From JANPJV01 sp031425695 (GTDB lineage Bacteria > Pseudomonadota > Gammaproteobacteria > Xanthomonadales > SZUA-5): 21,236 nucleotides of DNA. The notes under the pieces were generated by a model. The model saw only the letters and a program-made list of their open reading frames with translations, was not told where the DNA came from and searched no databases. Position 1 is the first letter of the stretch; each line of letters starts with the position of its first letter. The stretch covers positions 1-21,236 of the forward strand of contig JANPJV010000285.1 in the NCBI GenBank assembly GCA_031425695.1. Direction: 5' to 3'. The position numbers were made by a program, and so were the translations under genes. Positions 1-5,960 of the stretch are shown here, piece after piece.

Positions 1-111
1 TGCGATTGGATAGCCGACCAACTTAACCACAGACCTAGAAAACGACTCAAGTATCAAACACCTGCCTCGATTTACTACAAAACTGAAAGGAGTGTTGCAC
101 TTGCTAGTTGA
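1..111 (+). CDS. IS30-family transposase, C-terminal fragment (5' end outside window)
   Basis: Frame 1 reads 36 codons to a TGA at 109-111. The peptide has the typical tail of IS30-family DDE transposases: a helix with LNHRPRKRLKYQTPASIYY, then a short hydrophobic ending VALAS, equivalent to the VALQT/VALTT endings of known members. This region follows the catalytic glutamate of the DDE triad, which would lie upstream of the window. The enzyme would cut and paste the insertion sequence. Only the last 36 residues are visible, so whether the gene is intact cannot be judged. It is convergent with the MAPEG cassette gene, with 25 bp between the two stop codons. Confidence 0.8.
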   Translation, partial: CDWIADQLNHRPRKRLKYQTPASIYYKTERSVALAS

Positions 112-136
112 ACTCAAGCCTTTACGCGACAAGGAA
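1..136 (+). mobile_element. IS30-family insertion sequence, right-hand end (partial)
   Basis: The window opens inside an IS30-type transposase gene, whose stop codon is at 109-111. About 25 bp of non-coding sequence follow before the integron cassette sequence begins. The right boundary is put at about 136 because the sequence from 137 (TTAGCT on +) matches the end of an attC core site, while the bases just before it (GGAA) do not match any attC here. The terminal inverted repeat cannot be confirmed because the left end of the element lies outside the window. The boundary is therefore an inference. Confidence 0.6.
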
Positions 137-538
137 TTAGCTTTGCCAAGACTGAAGTAAGACTACCCAAAGACCGAGCGTTGCCAGGAAGTTGAATGTA
201 AACACCACGCCGCGGAGCCGTACATTTGACGTTAGAACCTGGACAGATGTGTGGATCAGGCGACCAAACACGAAGAGCCAAGCGAGAACCAAAGCAGATT
301 GCCCTTCAAGGCCTCTCAGGATCAGTAAGACACATGCGATGTGGAAGAATAATGGCCATTCAAATTGATTGGACAAATTTGCGCTAATACGTGGCTCAAT
401 ATTTGCCCAAGGATTAGTACCGTCCGGACGTTTCCCAATGCCCCAAATCTTCGGCGCTCGCGCAATGGTCAACAGACCGTACAAGCCTGCGGCGATCAAG
501 ACGTGAGCGGTCATCGGCAAGATAAGGGAGTTTGTCAC
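137..538 (-). CDS. MAPEG-family membrane protein (cassette 10)
   Basis: This 133-aa protein has about four hydrophobic segments (roughly residues 5-25, 60-78, 80-98 and 108-128). It carries the signature RISANLSNQFEWPLFF near residues 50-66, as in bacterial MAPEG proteins, the family of microsomal glutathione transferase and related membrane enzymes. The length equals the family norm, so the protein is essentially complete. It would sit in the inner membrane; its substrate is unknown. The start is GTG, preceded by GAGG about 6 nt upstream in the sense strand. The TAA stop lies in AGCTAA, which resembles the first six bases of an attC core; the rest of that attC is missing and IS30 sequence follows. 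It is the outermost visible cassette gene. Confidence 0.82.
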   Translation of the reverse strand: MTNSLILPMTAHVLIAAGLYGLLTIARAPKIWGIGKRPDGTNPWANIEPRISANLSNQFEWPLFFHIACVLLILRGLEGQSALVLAWLFVFGRLIHTSVQVLTSNVRLRGVVFTFNFLATLGLWVVLLQSWQS

Positions 539-573
539 AATATCCTCGAACGTGGATAAACAACTGCAAAAAG

Positions 574-662
574 GGCTAACGCCATGTTAAGCCGCCGCCG
601 CGCGACGGCGTTGGTACGTGCCAACTGGTGGGACGGCGGTCGGCTTGAACATTTAGTTAGCT
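574..662 (-). other. attC recombination site 1 (belongs to cassette 9)
   Basis: An 89-bp imperfect inverted repeat runs from GGCTAAC (574-580) to GTTAGCT (656-662). The inner arms TTAAGCCGCCGCC and GGCGGTCGGCTTGAA pair with two unpaired bases on one side, as in canonical attC sites. It closes the 14-bp-repeat cassette to its right in the map. Confidence 0.93.
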
Positions 663-989
663 TTCCGCTCTTCACCAGGAACACCCTATTTCTCATTCGC
701 TTTTCACGCCTGACCTTGAATTAATAGCTCAAGAACACGACCTTCAAACCTGAACTTTTAAACCGGACCTTGAAATATGAACCTTGAAATATGAACCTTG
801 AAATAAGGATCTTGAATTATGGACCCTAAAATATGGGACTTGGGACTTGAAACTTGGACCTTGAAACTTGGACCTTGAAAGATTGGCCTTGAACATTGGC
901 CTTGAATCGCTTCTCCCTCCAAAGCTCTGCGATCAATACCCCATAGCTTCTTGTACGAGAACACCAGACCCGGCACCGTGCGACTGGAA
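663..989 (-). repeat. Cassette 9: ORF-poor cassette with degenerate 14-bp tandem repeats
   Basis: The cassette body between attC1 and attC2 has no convincing gene. From about 711 to 908 it is built of degenerate 14-bp units; on the + strand the clearest are CCTTGAAATATGAA, CCTTGAAATAAGGA and CCTTGAAACTTGGA. The sense (-) strand is stop-free through most of the tract and a 72-codon frame (976-758) begins MPGLVFS, but the repeat composition makes this weak evidence of coding. The sense-strand start (about 910-989) and end (about 663-690) closely match cassette 1, so the two are copies of one cassette type. The unit sequence has drifted: here it is A/T-rich, in cassette 1 it is CCTTGAACCATTGG. 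Confidence 0.8.
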
Positions 990-1078
990 AGCTAACGCCA
1001 TGTTAAGCCGCCGCCGCGCGACAGCGCTTGTAAGTGCGAGCCGGTGGGACGGCGGTCGGCTTGAACATTCAGTTAGGC
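990..1078 (-). other. attC recombination site 2 (belongs to cassette 8)
   Basis: This 89-bp attC has AGCTAAC at the left (990-996) and GTTAGGC at the right (1072-1078), with the conserved inner arms. The stop codon of the acyl-carrier-like gene (TAA, - strand, 1073-1075) is inside the right core. Confidence 0.93.
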
Positions 1079-1561
1079 CTCAACTCGTGGCTGAGAGTTG
1101 AAGAACACCACCAAATCTCCCGCCGTGATCACCTTCCCAAACATTGGATTTGATTCAACCTCTTCTAACGAGCGGCCGCTGCGAACTGCCAATGAAGCTA
1201 CGACGTCTACATGAAGGTCATCACCATCTAAACCAAGGTCTTCCTTAAGCCGATCTTCCCAGCGGATGGGAATTGTTAATCTCTTCGGGGAAACTACACT
1301 GGAAAGTTGCTCGTAAACGGCACGGACCACCGCAGGATCATATATCTCGCTATTCGCGGAGCGCCCAAACGTGTGTATCCCCTCCCCGGCCCTTTCCCCC
1401 GAAAGTCGTGAGGCTCGCGCTTTGAACTCCCGATGACTGCGCACCATGAACGCTAGAAACACAACTGTAGCAAAAAACGACAATGCGACGGAGAGTCTGA
1501 ATGAGTAAAATACAGCCAGAAGGAGAAACAATAGCAACGTTGCTCTCGCCATCTGCCTCAT
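1073..1561 (-). CDS. Membrane-anchored acyl-carrier-like (DUF1493-like) protein (cassette 8)
   Basis: This is a 162-aa protein. Residues 7-40 are strongly hydrophobic (one long or two short membrane segments), followed by a basic stretch and a cytoplasmic domain from about residue 72. That domain resembles acyl carrier proteins and DUF1493: a helix (AVVRAVYEQLSSVV), then LKEDLGLDGDD at 105-115, then a closing helix ending ITAGDLVVFF. In true acyl carrier proteins the motif is DSL, with a serine that carries phosphopantetheine; here the position reads GDD, so a prosthetic group is unlikely. The start is supported by AAGGA 8 nt upstream. Its stop codon is supplied by the attC core. Function is unknown, and the family assignment comes from motif resemblance only. 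Confidence 0.75.
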   Translation of the reverse strand: MRQMARATLLLFLLLAVFYSFRLSVALSFFATVVFLAFMVRSHREFKARASRLSGERAGEGIHTFGRSANSEIYDPAVVRAVYEQLSSVVSPKRLTIPIRWEDRLKEDLGLDGDDLHVDVVASLAVRSGRSLEEVESNPMFGKVITAGDLVVFFNSQPRVEA

Positions 1562-1608
1562 AGGCGCATTCCTTCACACTCAGAACCGATCGCGAAAACT
1601 CATTTGAG

Positions 1609-1697
1609 GCCTAACGCCATGTTAAGCCGCCGCCGCGCGACAGCGTTGGTAAATGCCAACTGGTGGGACGGCGGTCGGCTTGAACATTTAGTTAGGG
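1609..1697 (-). other. attC recombination site 3 (belongs to cassette 7)
   Basis: An 89-bp attC with GCCTAAC (1609-1615), a perfect match to RYYYAAC, and GTTAGGG (1691-1697). The stop codon of the HNH gene lies in the right core. Confidence 0.93.
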
Positions 1698-2411
1698 CTC
1701 ACCAGCGAGTATTGCAACAAACGATTCAACCCTGCGCCAAAGCCTTATCTGGAAAAGCGCAGTAGTTAGATCGCTCTCATCAACAACCCAATTAATTTCA
1801 AGCCCGGGCCCACGCTCGCGGTTCACCCCGGATTCTTCGAGCACCTCGCGGATCTGCATCGCTCCCTCCTCCCGCACCGCGTAGAATATAGCCTTATGCG
1901 GTGGTTCGATATATCCGCCCGTCTCGAGATACCAGATTCCACGGACGATTTTTTCTGCAACTCGCGAGAACAGATGCTCCGGAATAGAAAATGCAATGCG
2001 ACCTTCGTAACCTTTGCCATGATCTGGGCCCATCCCGGGATATATAGCATCAACAGGCACAGAAGCTCCCGGCCTTACTCTAGAAATGAAGCGCACACGT
2101 GTTGCTTCTCGACATCGTCGGTCAACTTCATCTCGCGCGAGTTCCGGTGTCATCGCTCGTTTCGCGCGGTCCCATAGCCCCTTCGCCCCCTCGCTAAAAG
2201 GGTCCAAACACGCCGCAATCAGAATGAAAAGGTCGCTTTCAATCTTTCCAAGCGCGTTGTTGCATGGAAGGCAACTCGGCACTTTCCATTTCTCAAGGTC
2301 AGGTGACGTTCCTTCGGGATACCAAGAAACTGGAAGCACGTGGTCCCAAGTTCGCGCTACCGTGTCAGCGAGGCAGTGAACGCATCTCCCAGGGTTCGGT
2401 CGCTTCGCCAT
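1692..2411 (-). CDS. HNH-type zinc-binding protein, putative endonuclease (cassette 7)
   Basis: This is a 239-aa protein. The first 60 residues have the layout of an HNH/ββα-metal nuclease domain: a zinc knuckle C10-x2-C13, a DHVLP motif with D23-H24 as candidate metal and catalytic residues, and a second knuckle C47-x2-C50 followed by N51-N52. The remaining 180 residues have no motif I recognise and may set the target. HNH proteins of this kind occur in defence systems, phages and integron cassettes, so a role in nucleic-acid cleavage is plausible but unproven. The ATG at 2411 directly follows GAAAGG, too close for a standard ribosome site, so expression may rely on a weak start. The TAA stop sits in the core of attC3. 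Confidence 0.75.
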   Translation of the reverse strand: MAKRPNPGRCVHCLADTVARTWDHVLPVSWYPEGTSPDLEKWKVPSCLPCNNALGKIESDLFILIAACLDPFSEGAKGLWDRAKRAMTPELARDEVDRRCREATRVRFISRVRPGASVPVDAIYPGMGPDHGKGYEGRIAFSIPEHLFSRVAEKIVRGIWYLETGGYIEPPHKAIFYAVREEGAMQIREVLEESGVNRERGPGLEINWVVDESDLTTALFQIRLWRRVESFVAILAGEP

Positions 2412-2424
2412 CCTTTCAAGTGAG

Positions 2425-2514
2425 CCCTAACGCCATGTTAAGCCGCCGCCGCGCGACGGCGTTTCGTAAGAGCGAACTGGTGGGACGGCGGTCGGCTTGA
2501 ACATTTAGTTAGGT
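2425..2514 (-). other. attC recombination site 4 (belongs to cassette 6)
   Basis: A 90-bp attC with CCCTAAC (2425-2431) and GTTAGGT (2508-2514). The central variable segment differs by an insertion (GCGTTTCGTAAG instead of GCGTTGGTAAG); the paired arms are unchanged. Confidence 0.92.
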
Positions 2515-2549
2515 CTTTCCGCGGGGGAAATGACTGCCTCACTACTAAA

Positions 2550-3281
2550 CTACTCACGAGCCAAGAACGCGCACCCCTTTTGTATTGTCAGCCATTTTGG
2601 CATATCGCCAAAGCGAATTTTACAGATTGCCATATTGCCCGTAAGCTCGACTGATTCGACGATTCCACGGCCGAACTTCACATGGGCCATTGCGTCCCCA
2701 ACGGCGATCTTTCCGAAGCCTTCAAGCTCCACTTCACTCTCGACGGGCTTCCGGAATTGAGCCGCTTCAAGATCAAATTTCTCCTTATGCCCGTGATACT
2801 TGTGCCAAAGCCTTGGCAGGTCCCTGGCTAATTGTTCGTTCGAATAATCTCCAAAATCCTCTTCAGAATGAACTACACGGTTTTCCAGCCAAACGCCAGT
2901 AGCTTTTTGATAAATATCTACCGCCAGGAAGCCAAAGCCCTCAAACTCTGCGGAGGGCACACCCGAACCGGCAAGTTCGACAAATGCGAGGCTATCAGGA
3001 TTTTCCAAGGTGGCCTCAACTACCGCTCTGCCCTGCGAGATCAGCCATTCCCGAAAGTACTCAAACCCATCATCGGAACAAGCACCACCGTTTAGCAGAA
3101 TACCAGCTCCCCAGATTTTCCTAGTCTCTAACGCATTAAATGCTTCATAAAAACAGGAACAGAACGAATCTACTTCAGGAGGATCAAGGGCGCGCAGGGC
3201 CTTCCGCAGCCGGGCGATTTGGGACTTTTGCAACTTCGCACGGCTCAGGTCTACGATTTTCCAAAACGCATCAACCTCCAT
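2550..3281 (-). CDS. DUF4240 protein with C-terminal Tudor-like tail (cassette 6)
   Basis: This is a 243-aa cytoplasmic protein. Residues 1-110 match the DUF4240 pattern: an N-terminal FWKIVDLSR helix, a Leu/Asp-rich middle, and the hallmark CSDDGFEYFREWLISQGR at 68-85, followed by NPDSLAF. The function of DUF4240 is unknown; it is common in actinobacteria and in accessory genes. Residues about 195-240 (GDAMAHVKFGRGIVESVE, then a KIRFGD strand) resemble the small Tudor/KOW-like β-barrel at the C-terminus of UvrD/PcrA helicases, which contacts RNA polymerase or nucleic acid. I infer a two-domain fusion. The start ATG has GGGAG about 6 nt upstream. The stop is 35 bp from attC4. Confidence 0.82.
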   Translation of the reverse strand: MEVDAFWKIVDLSRAKLQKSQIARLRKALRALDPPEVDSFCSCFYEAFNALETRKIWGAGILLNGGACSDDGFEYFREWLISQGRAVVEATLENPDSLAFVELAGSGVPSAEFEGFGFLAVDIYQKATGVWLENRVVHSEEDFGDYSNEQLARDLPRLWHKYHGHKEKFDLEAAQFRKPVESEVELEGFGKIAVGDAMAHVKFGRGIVESVELTGNMAICKIRFGDMPKWLTIQKGCAFLARE

Positions 3282-3297
3282 AGCTACTCCCAGAAAG

Positions 3298-3386
3298 ACC
3301 TAACGCTATGTTAAGCCGCCGCCGCGCGACAGCGTTGGTAAGTGCGAACTGGTGGGACGGCGGTCGGCTTGAACATTTAGTTAGCC
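3298..3386 (-). other. attC recombination site 5 (belongs to cassette 5)
   Basis: An 89-bp attC with ACCTAAC (3298-3304) and GTTAGCC (3380-3386). It differs from its neighbours by GCTATG in place of GCCATG near the left core. Confidence 0.93.
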
Positions 3387-3862
3387 CTCACTTCACATGG
3401 CTCAAATAATCCTGGCGAGCCCTCTGGCAAGAAGTCAAGAGCAATATCATCAACCAGTACTTTAACGGATTCCGGTGCCTCACATTTTGGGATTCGGTAC
3501 GTCCGCTTTTCAACGACTCCCTCCTGACTCTTAAACCGCACGGCAACGACATAGTTCCGTGCGGCTCCAATGTCTTCAGTTCCCGGTGTGTCTGGCGGTG
3601 AAATGTAAGGATCGAGCGCACCCTCCGTAATTGCCAGCCAACGTTTCTCAAAATCCTGAACGGGATAAATGGCCTGACGCCGTTCAAGGTCCTTTCCCTC
3701 GACTTTTCGCCAGACTGACGCATAGCCCCTGCCGCCAATTTCAACGGCGGTCAGGATATGAAATCCGTTGGTGTCTTGCGTTGTAAGGGCAAGCTGCCGC
3801 TCTTCTGGCACTTCCCCAGCAGCAAGACTTAATACGCCAATTATCAAAGCCGACTGGATCAC
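3377..3862 (-). CDS. Hypothetical protein with N-terminal hydrophobic segment (cassette 5)
   Basis: This 161-aa protein matches no family I recognise. It begins with a short hydrophobic segment (MIQSALIIGVLSLAAGE) that could be a signal peptide without the usual positive charge, so export to the periplasm is possible. The rest is mixed α/β in character, with two cysteines (in PKCEAP and EPCEV near the end) that could form a disulfide. The start is GTG with AGGAG about 9 nt upstream. The reading frame runs 9 codons into attC5 and stops there, so the recombination site encodes the last residues. Confidence 0.72.
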   Translation of the reverse strand: MIQSALIIGVLSLAAGEVPEERQLALTTQDTNGFHILTAVEIGGRGYASVWRKVEGKDLERRQAIYPVQDFEKRWLAITEGALDPYISPPDTPGTEDIGAARNYVVAVRFKSQEGVVEKRTYRIPKCEAPESVKVLVDDIALDFLPEGSPGLFEPCEVRAN

Positions 3863-3880
3863 TCACCAACTCCTAATGAG

Positions 3881-3968
3881 GGCTAACGCCATGTTAAGCG
3901 GCTGCCGCGCTTGATGTCTGAATGGGCCAACGGGTGGGACGGCAGTCCGCTTGAACATTTAGTTAGAC
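3881..3968 (-). other. attC recombination site 6, divergent (belongs to cassette 4)
   Basis: This 88-bp site runs from GGCTAAC (3881-3887) to GTTAGAC (3962-3968). Its sequence differs from the other eight sites, but the changes are paired. The left arm is TTAAGCGGCTGCC and the right arm GGCAGTCCGCTTGAA, so the stem and the two unpaired bases are kept. The central segment is unrelated to that of the other sites. Confidence 0.88.
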
Positions 3969-4417
3969 CTCTGGGACCGCCCTATACGAACCGTGTTCCA
4001 GCGTACTTCAAAGCATCACCGTGCCGGTCTGGATGGTGGCATGCCGGTCGCGCGCCCGCACACCAAGCGCGGCCGCGCTCTTCCCCCACACCTCGGCGGC
4101 CGCGCGCCAAATGCGCGCCCCGCGATCCACCAAAAAGCCTTCTGGATACCGGCGCTTCCACCGCCCGCACACCGCGTGCGGACCTGAACTCCTCCGCCCA
4201 CTGCACGCTGCGACGAGCACGCCCAAGCGGCCACCCGCGACCCACTGCTTCTAAAACTCAACCAATGCCAGTCTCGATCAGTGCCTGAGCGTAACCCGCC
4301 GATCCACCCCGCGCGAGGCGTGCGCAGGCGACTGTTTCGCCAACTCTACCCGCGCGTAAACGCGGCCAGCCACCGCTCACTGCTCTTCGTGGCAAAACGC
4401 TCTGTCTGTGCCCTGAG
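3969..4417 (-). other. Cassette 4: GC-rich cassette without a convincing gene
   Basis: This 449-bp cassette body is much richer in G+C than the neighbouring cassettes. All - strand reading frames begin at TTG or GTG without a ribosome site, and none exceeds about 90 codons. One frame (4226-4008) ends in protein-like sequence (WKRRYPEGFLVDRGARIWRA and onward to TVML), so a decayed gene is possible. Two nearby GCGGCCGC palindromes and several short inverted repeats suggest structured RNA as another option. I make no functional call. Confidence 0.5.
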
Positions 4418-4506
4418 GTCTAACGCCATGTTAAGCCGCCGCCGCGCGACAGCGTTGGTAAGTGCGAACTGGTGGGACGGCGGTCGGCTTGAACATTTAG
4501 TTAGAC
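4418..4506 (-). other. attC recombination site 7 (belongs to cassette 3)
   Basis: An 89-bp attC with GTCTAAC (4418-4424) and GTTAGAC (4500-4506), perfectly complementary outer cores and the conserved inner arms. Confidence 0.93.
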
Positions 4507-4591
4507 TTCCCTTTTGTCGATTGTGAGCCTTTCCCGGACTCTCGTTCTTTCCTGAGACTCACCCCTGATCAAGCAATTAGCAACGCCTTGT

Positions 4592-4945
4592 CTAGAGCCT
4601 GCCAATCGGTTGCGGAGGACTGGAGCCCTTTGTCTCTGCAAAAAGCTCCCCTTCCCTTAGAACTACTTTGAGATTCATGCTCCACCACTGTTCCGGCCAT
4701 AGCAAGACAGTTAGCCCTAGCACTTCGAAGAATGCCTCATTGGGACGACTCGCAACACCCTTCCGTGCAAATACACATTGATGGCGCTTCCCAAGAGCGA
4801 ACCTTACTTTAATCAGTCCTCGATCAGTAACAAGGCTCGATTTCTCCGGACGGCAATGCACCGAGATCACGGGATTTGGCCGCATGTCGAACTCGGTGAT
4901 CGCCTCAAGTAGTGCTGCGTGTGCTTCTGGAGAGATCTCGATCAT
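4592..4945 (-). CDS. Hypothetical protein, 117 aa (cassette 3)
   Basis: I do not recognise this protein. It is a soluble 117-aa α/β-type sequence with an N-terminal helix (SPEAHAALLEAITEF), several short strands, a Trp-rich stretch (LLWPEQWWSMNLKVVL) and no signal peptide or clear motif. It starts at an ATG 12 bp inside the cassette, with no obvious ribosome-binding site in the short leader, so it may depend on transcription and translation from the attI side. The position, strand and codon content fit a genuine cassette gene. The 85 bp between its stop and attC7 hold nothing I can identify. Confidence 0.68.
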   Translation of the reverse strand: MIEISPEAHAALLEAITEFDMRPNPVISVHCRPEKSSLVTDRGLIKVRFALGKRHQCVFARKGVASRPNEAFFEVLGLTVLLWPEQWWSMNLKVVLREGELFAETKGSSPPQPIGRL

Positions 4946-4956
4946 TGTGAATGGAA

Positions 4957-5045
4957 GTCTAACGCCATGTTAAGCCGCCGCCGCGCGACGGCGTTGGTAT
5001 CTGCGAGCTGGTGGGACGGCGGTCGGCTTGAACATTTAGTTAGCT
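4957..5045 (-). other. attC recombination site 8 (belongs to cassette 2)
   Basis: An 89-bp attC with GTCTAAC (4957-4963), GTTAGCT (5039-5045) and the conserved inner arms. Confidence 0.93.
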
Positions 5046-5423
5046 TTCCGCTCTTTGCACGAGCATGCGCTTTTCCCCGACGCCATTCTACCCGTCTGGC
5101 TCTTCTACCCGCCTGGCCCTTCTAACCCGATTGGCCCTTCTAACCCGATTGGCCCTTCTAACCCGATTGGCCTTTCTGCCCGATTGGCCTTTCTACCCGA
5201 CTGGCCTTTCTACCCGACTGGCTCTTCTTGTACCCGATTGGCCTCTCTACCCGATTGGCTTTTCTAACCGATTGGCTTTTCTAACCGATTGGCTTTTCTA
5301 ACCGATTGACTGTTCTATCCGATTGGCTCTTCTACCCGATTCGGCTTTCTATCCCATCGGTCTTTTATAAACGCCCCCTCAACTCCCCCAGATTGGGCAG
5401 TCAAAATCCTACAAGCCCAGGAA
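5046..5423 (-). repeat. Cassette 2: ORF-less cassette with 17/18-bp tandem repeats
   Basis: From about 5086 to 5363 the cassette consists of some 15 copies of a unit that reads TTCTAACCCGATTGGCCC (18 bp) or TTCTACCCGACTGGCCT (17 bp) on the + strand. Variants cluster: 18-bp units with AACCCG at the left, then TACCCGACTGG, then AACCGATTGGCTTT at the right, as expected from stepwise local duplication. In the sense (-) direction many units contain TAG in one frame, and I see no start with a ribosome site. The first bases after attC8 (CTTTCCGCTCTT) are shared with cassettes 1 and 9. This is probably a non-coding cassette. Confidence 0.82.
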
Positions 5424-5512
5424 AGCTAACGCCATGTTAAGCCGCCGCCGCGCGATAGCGTCGGTAAGGGCGAAATGGTGGGACGGCGGTCGGCTTGAAC
5501 ATTCAGTTAGCT
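5424..5512 (-). other. attC recombination site 9 (belongs to cassette 1)
   Basis: An 89-bp attC with AGCTAAC (5424-5430), GTTAGCT (5506-5512) and the conserved inner arms. It is the attC nearest to attI. Confidence 0.93.
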
Positions 5513-5891
5513 TTCCGCTTTTCACCAAGACCACCCTACCCTTCATTGGATTTTCCAACATTGACCTTGAACCATTGACCTGAACCATTGACCTTGAACC
5601 ATTGACCTTGAACCCCTGATCTTGAACCATTGGCCTTGAAGAATGACATTTGAAGAATTGGACTTGAACAATCACATTGAACCATTGGCCTTGAACCATT
5701 GGCCTTGAACCATTGGCCTTGAACCATTGGCCTTGAACCATTGGCCTTGAACCGTTGGCCTTGAATCATTGGCCTTGAACCATTGGCCTTGAACCATTGG
5801 CGTTGAATCGCTTCTTCCTCCAAAAGCTCTCCAATCAATGCTCCGTAGCTCCTTGTGCGAGAACACCAGACCCGGCACCGTGCGACTGGAA
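5513..5891 (-). repeat. Cassette 1: ORF-poor cassette with 14-bp tandem repeats
   Basis: The tract at about 5561-5808 is dominated by the 14-bp unit CCTTGAACCATTGG (+ strand), almost perfect between 5684 and 5800 and more degenerate to the left. Because 14 is not a multiple of three, a ribosome crossing three units would make a 14-residue repeat (GSRPMVQGQWFKAN). The sense strand is open in several frames at once while the antisense strand carries TGA in each unit. Two overlapping sense frames (5878-5672 and 5838-5536) result. The 80 bp nearest attI match cassette 9 but contain a 1-bp indel that breaks the shared MPGLVFS frame, which argues against a conserved protein. As the most recently added cassette it lies first in the array. 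Confidence 0.82.
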
Positions 5892-5960
5892 AGCTAACGC
5901 CTTGTAGATTTCAAAAATGAAGCGCTAAACCCGTCTTTTGGCACGGATGTGAGGTGCTAT
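5892..5960 (-). other. attI: attI site (integration point of the integron)
   Basis: The recombination core AGCTAACGCC (5892-5901; GTTAGCT in the sense direction) is the last point of similarity between cassette 1 and cassette 9. Up to here both read CGACTGGAAAGCTAACGCC, after which cassette 9 continues into an attC and this copy continues into unrelated sequence (TTGTAGATTT). That places the attI/cassette-1 crossover. The right limit is nominal, based on the usual attI length of about 60 bp. Confidence 0.7.

Noticed and set aside
5055..5301. + strand frames through the cassette 2 repeats (PDWPFYPTG-type repeat peptides)
   Set aside because: They run antisense to the cassette direction and simply reflect the repeat unit.
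663..5891. The regularly spaced attC sites as a CRISPR array
   Set aside because: The repeats are 88-90 bp long with spacers of 300-800 bp that carry genes, and an IntI gene is present; this is an integron.
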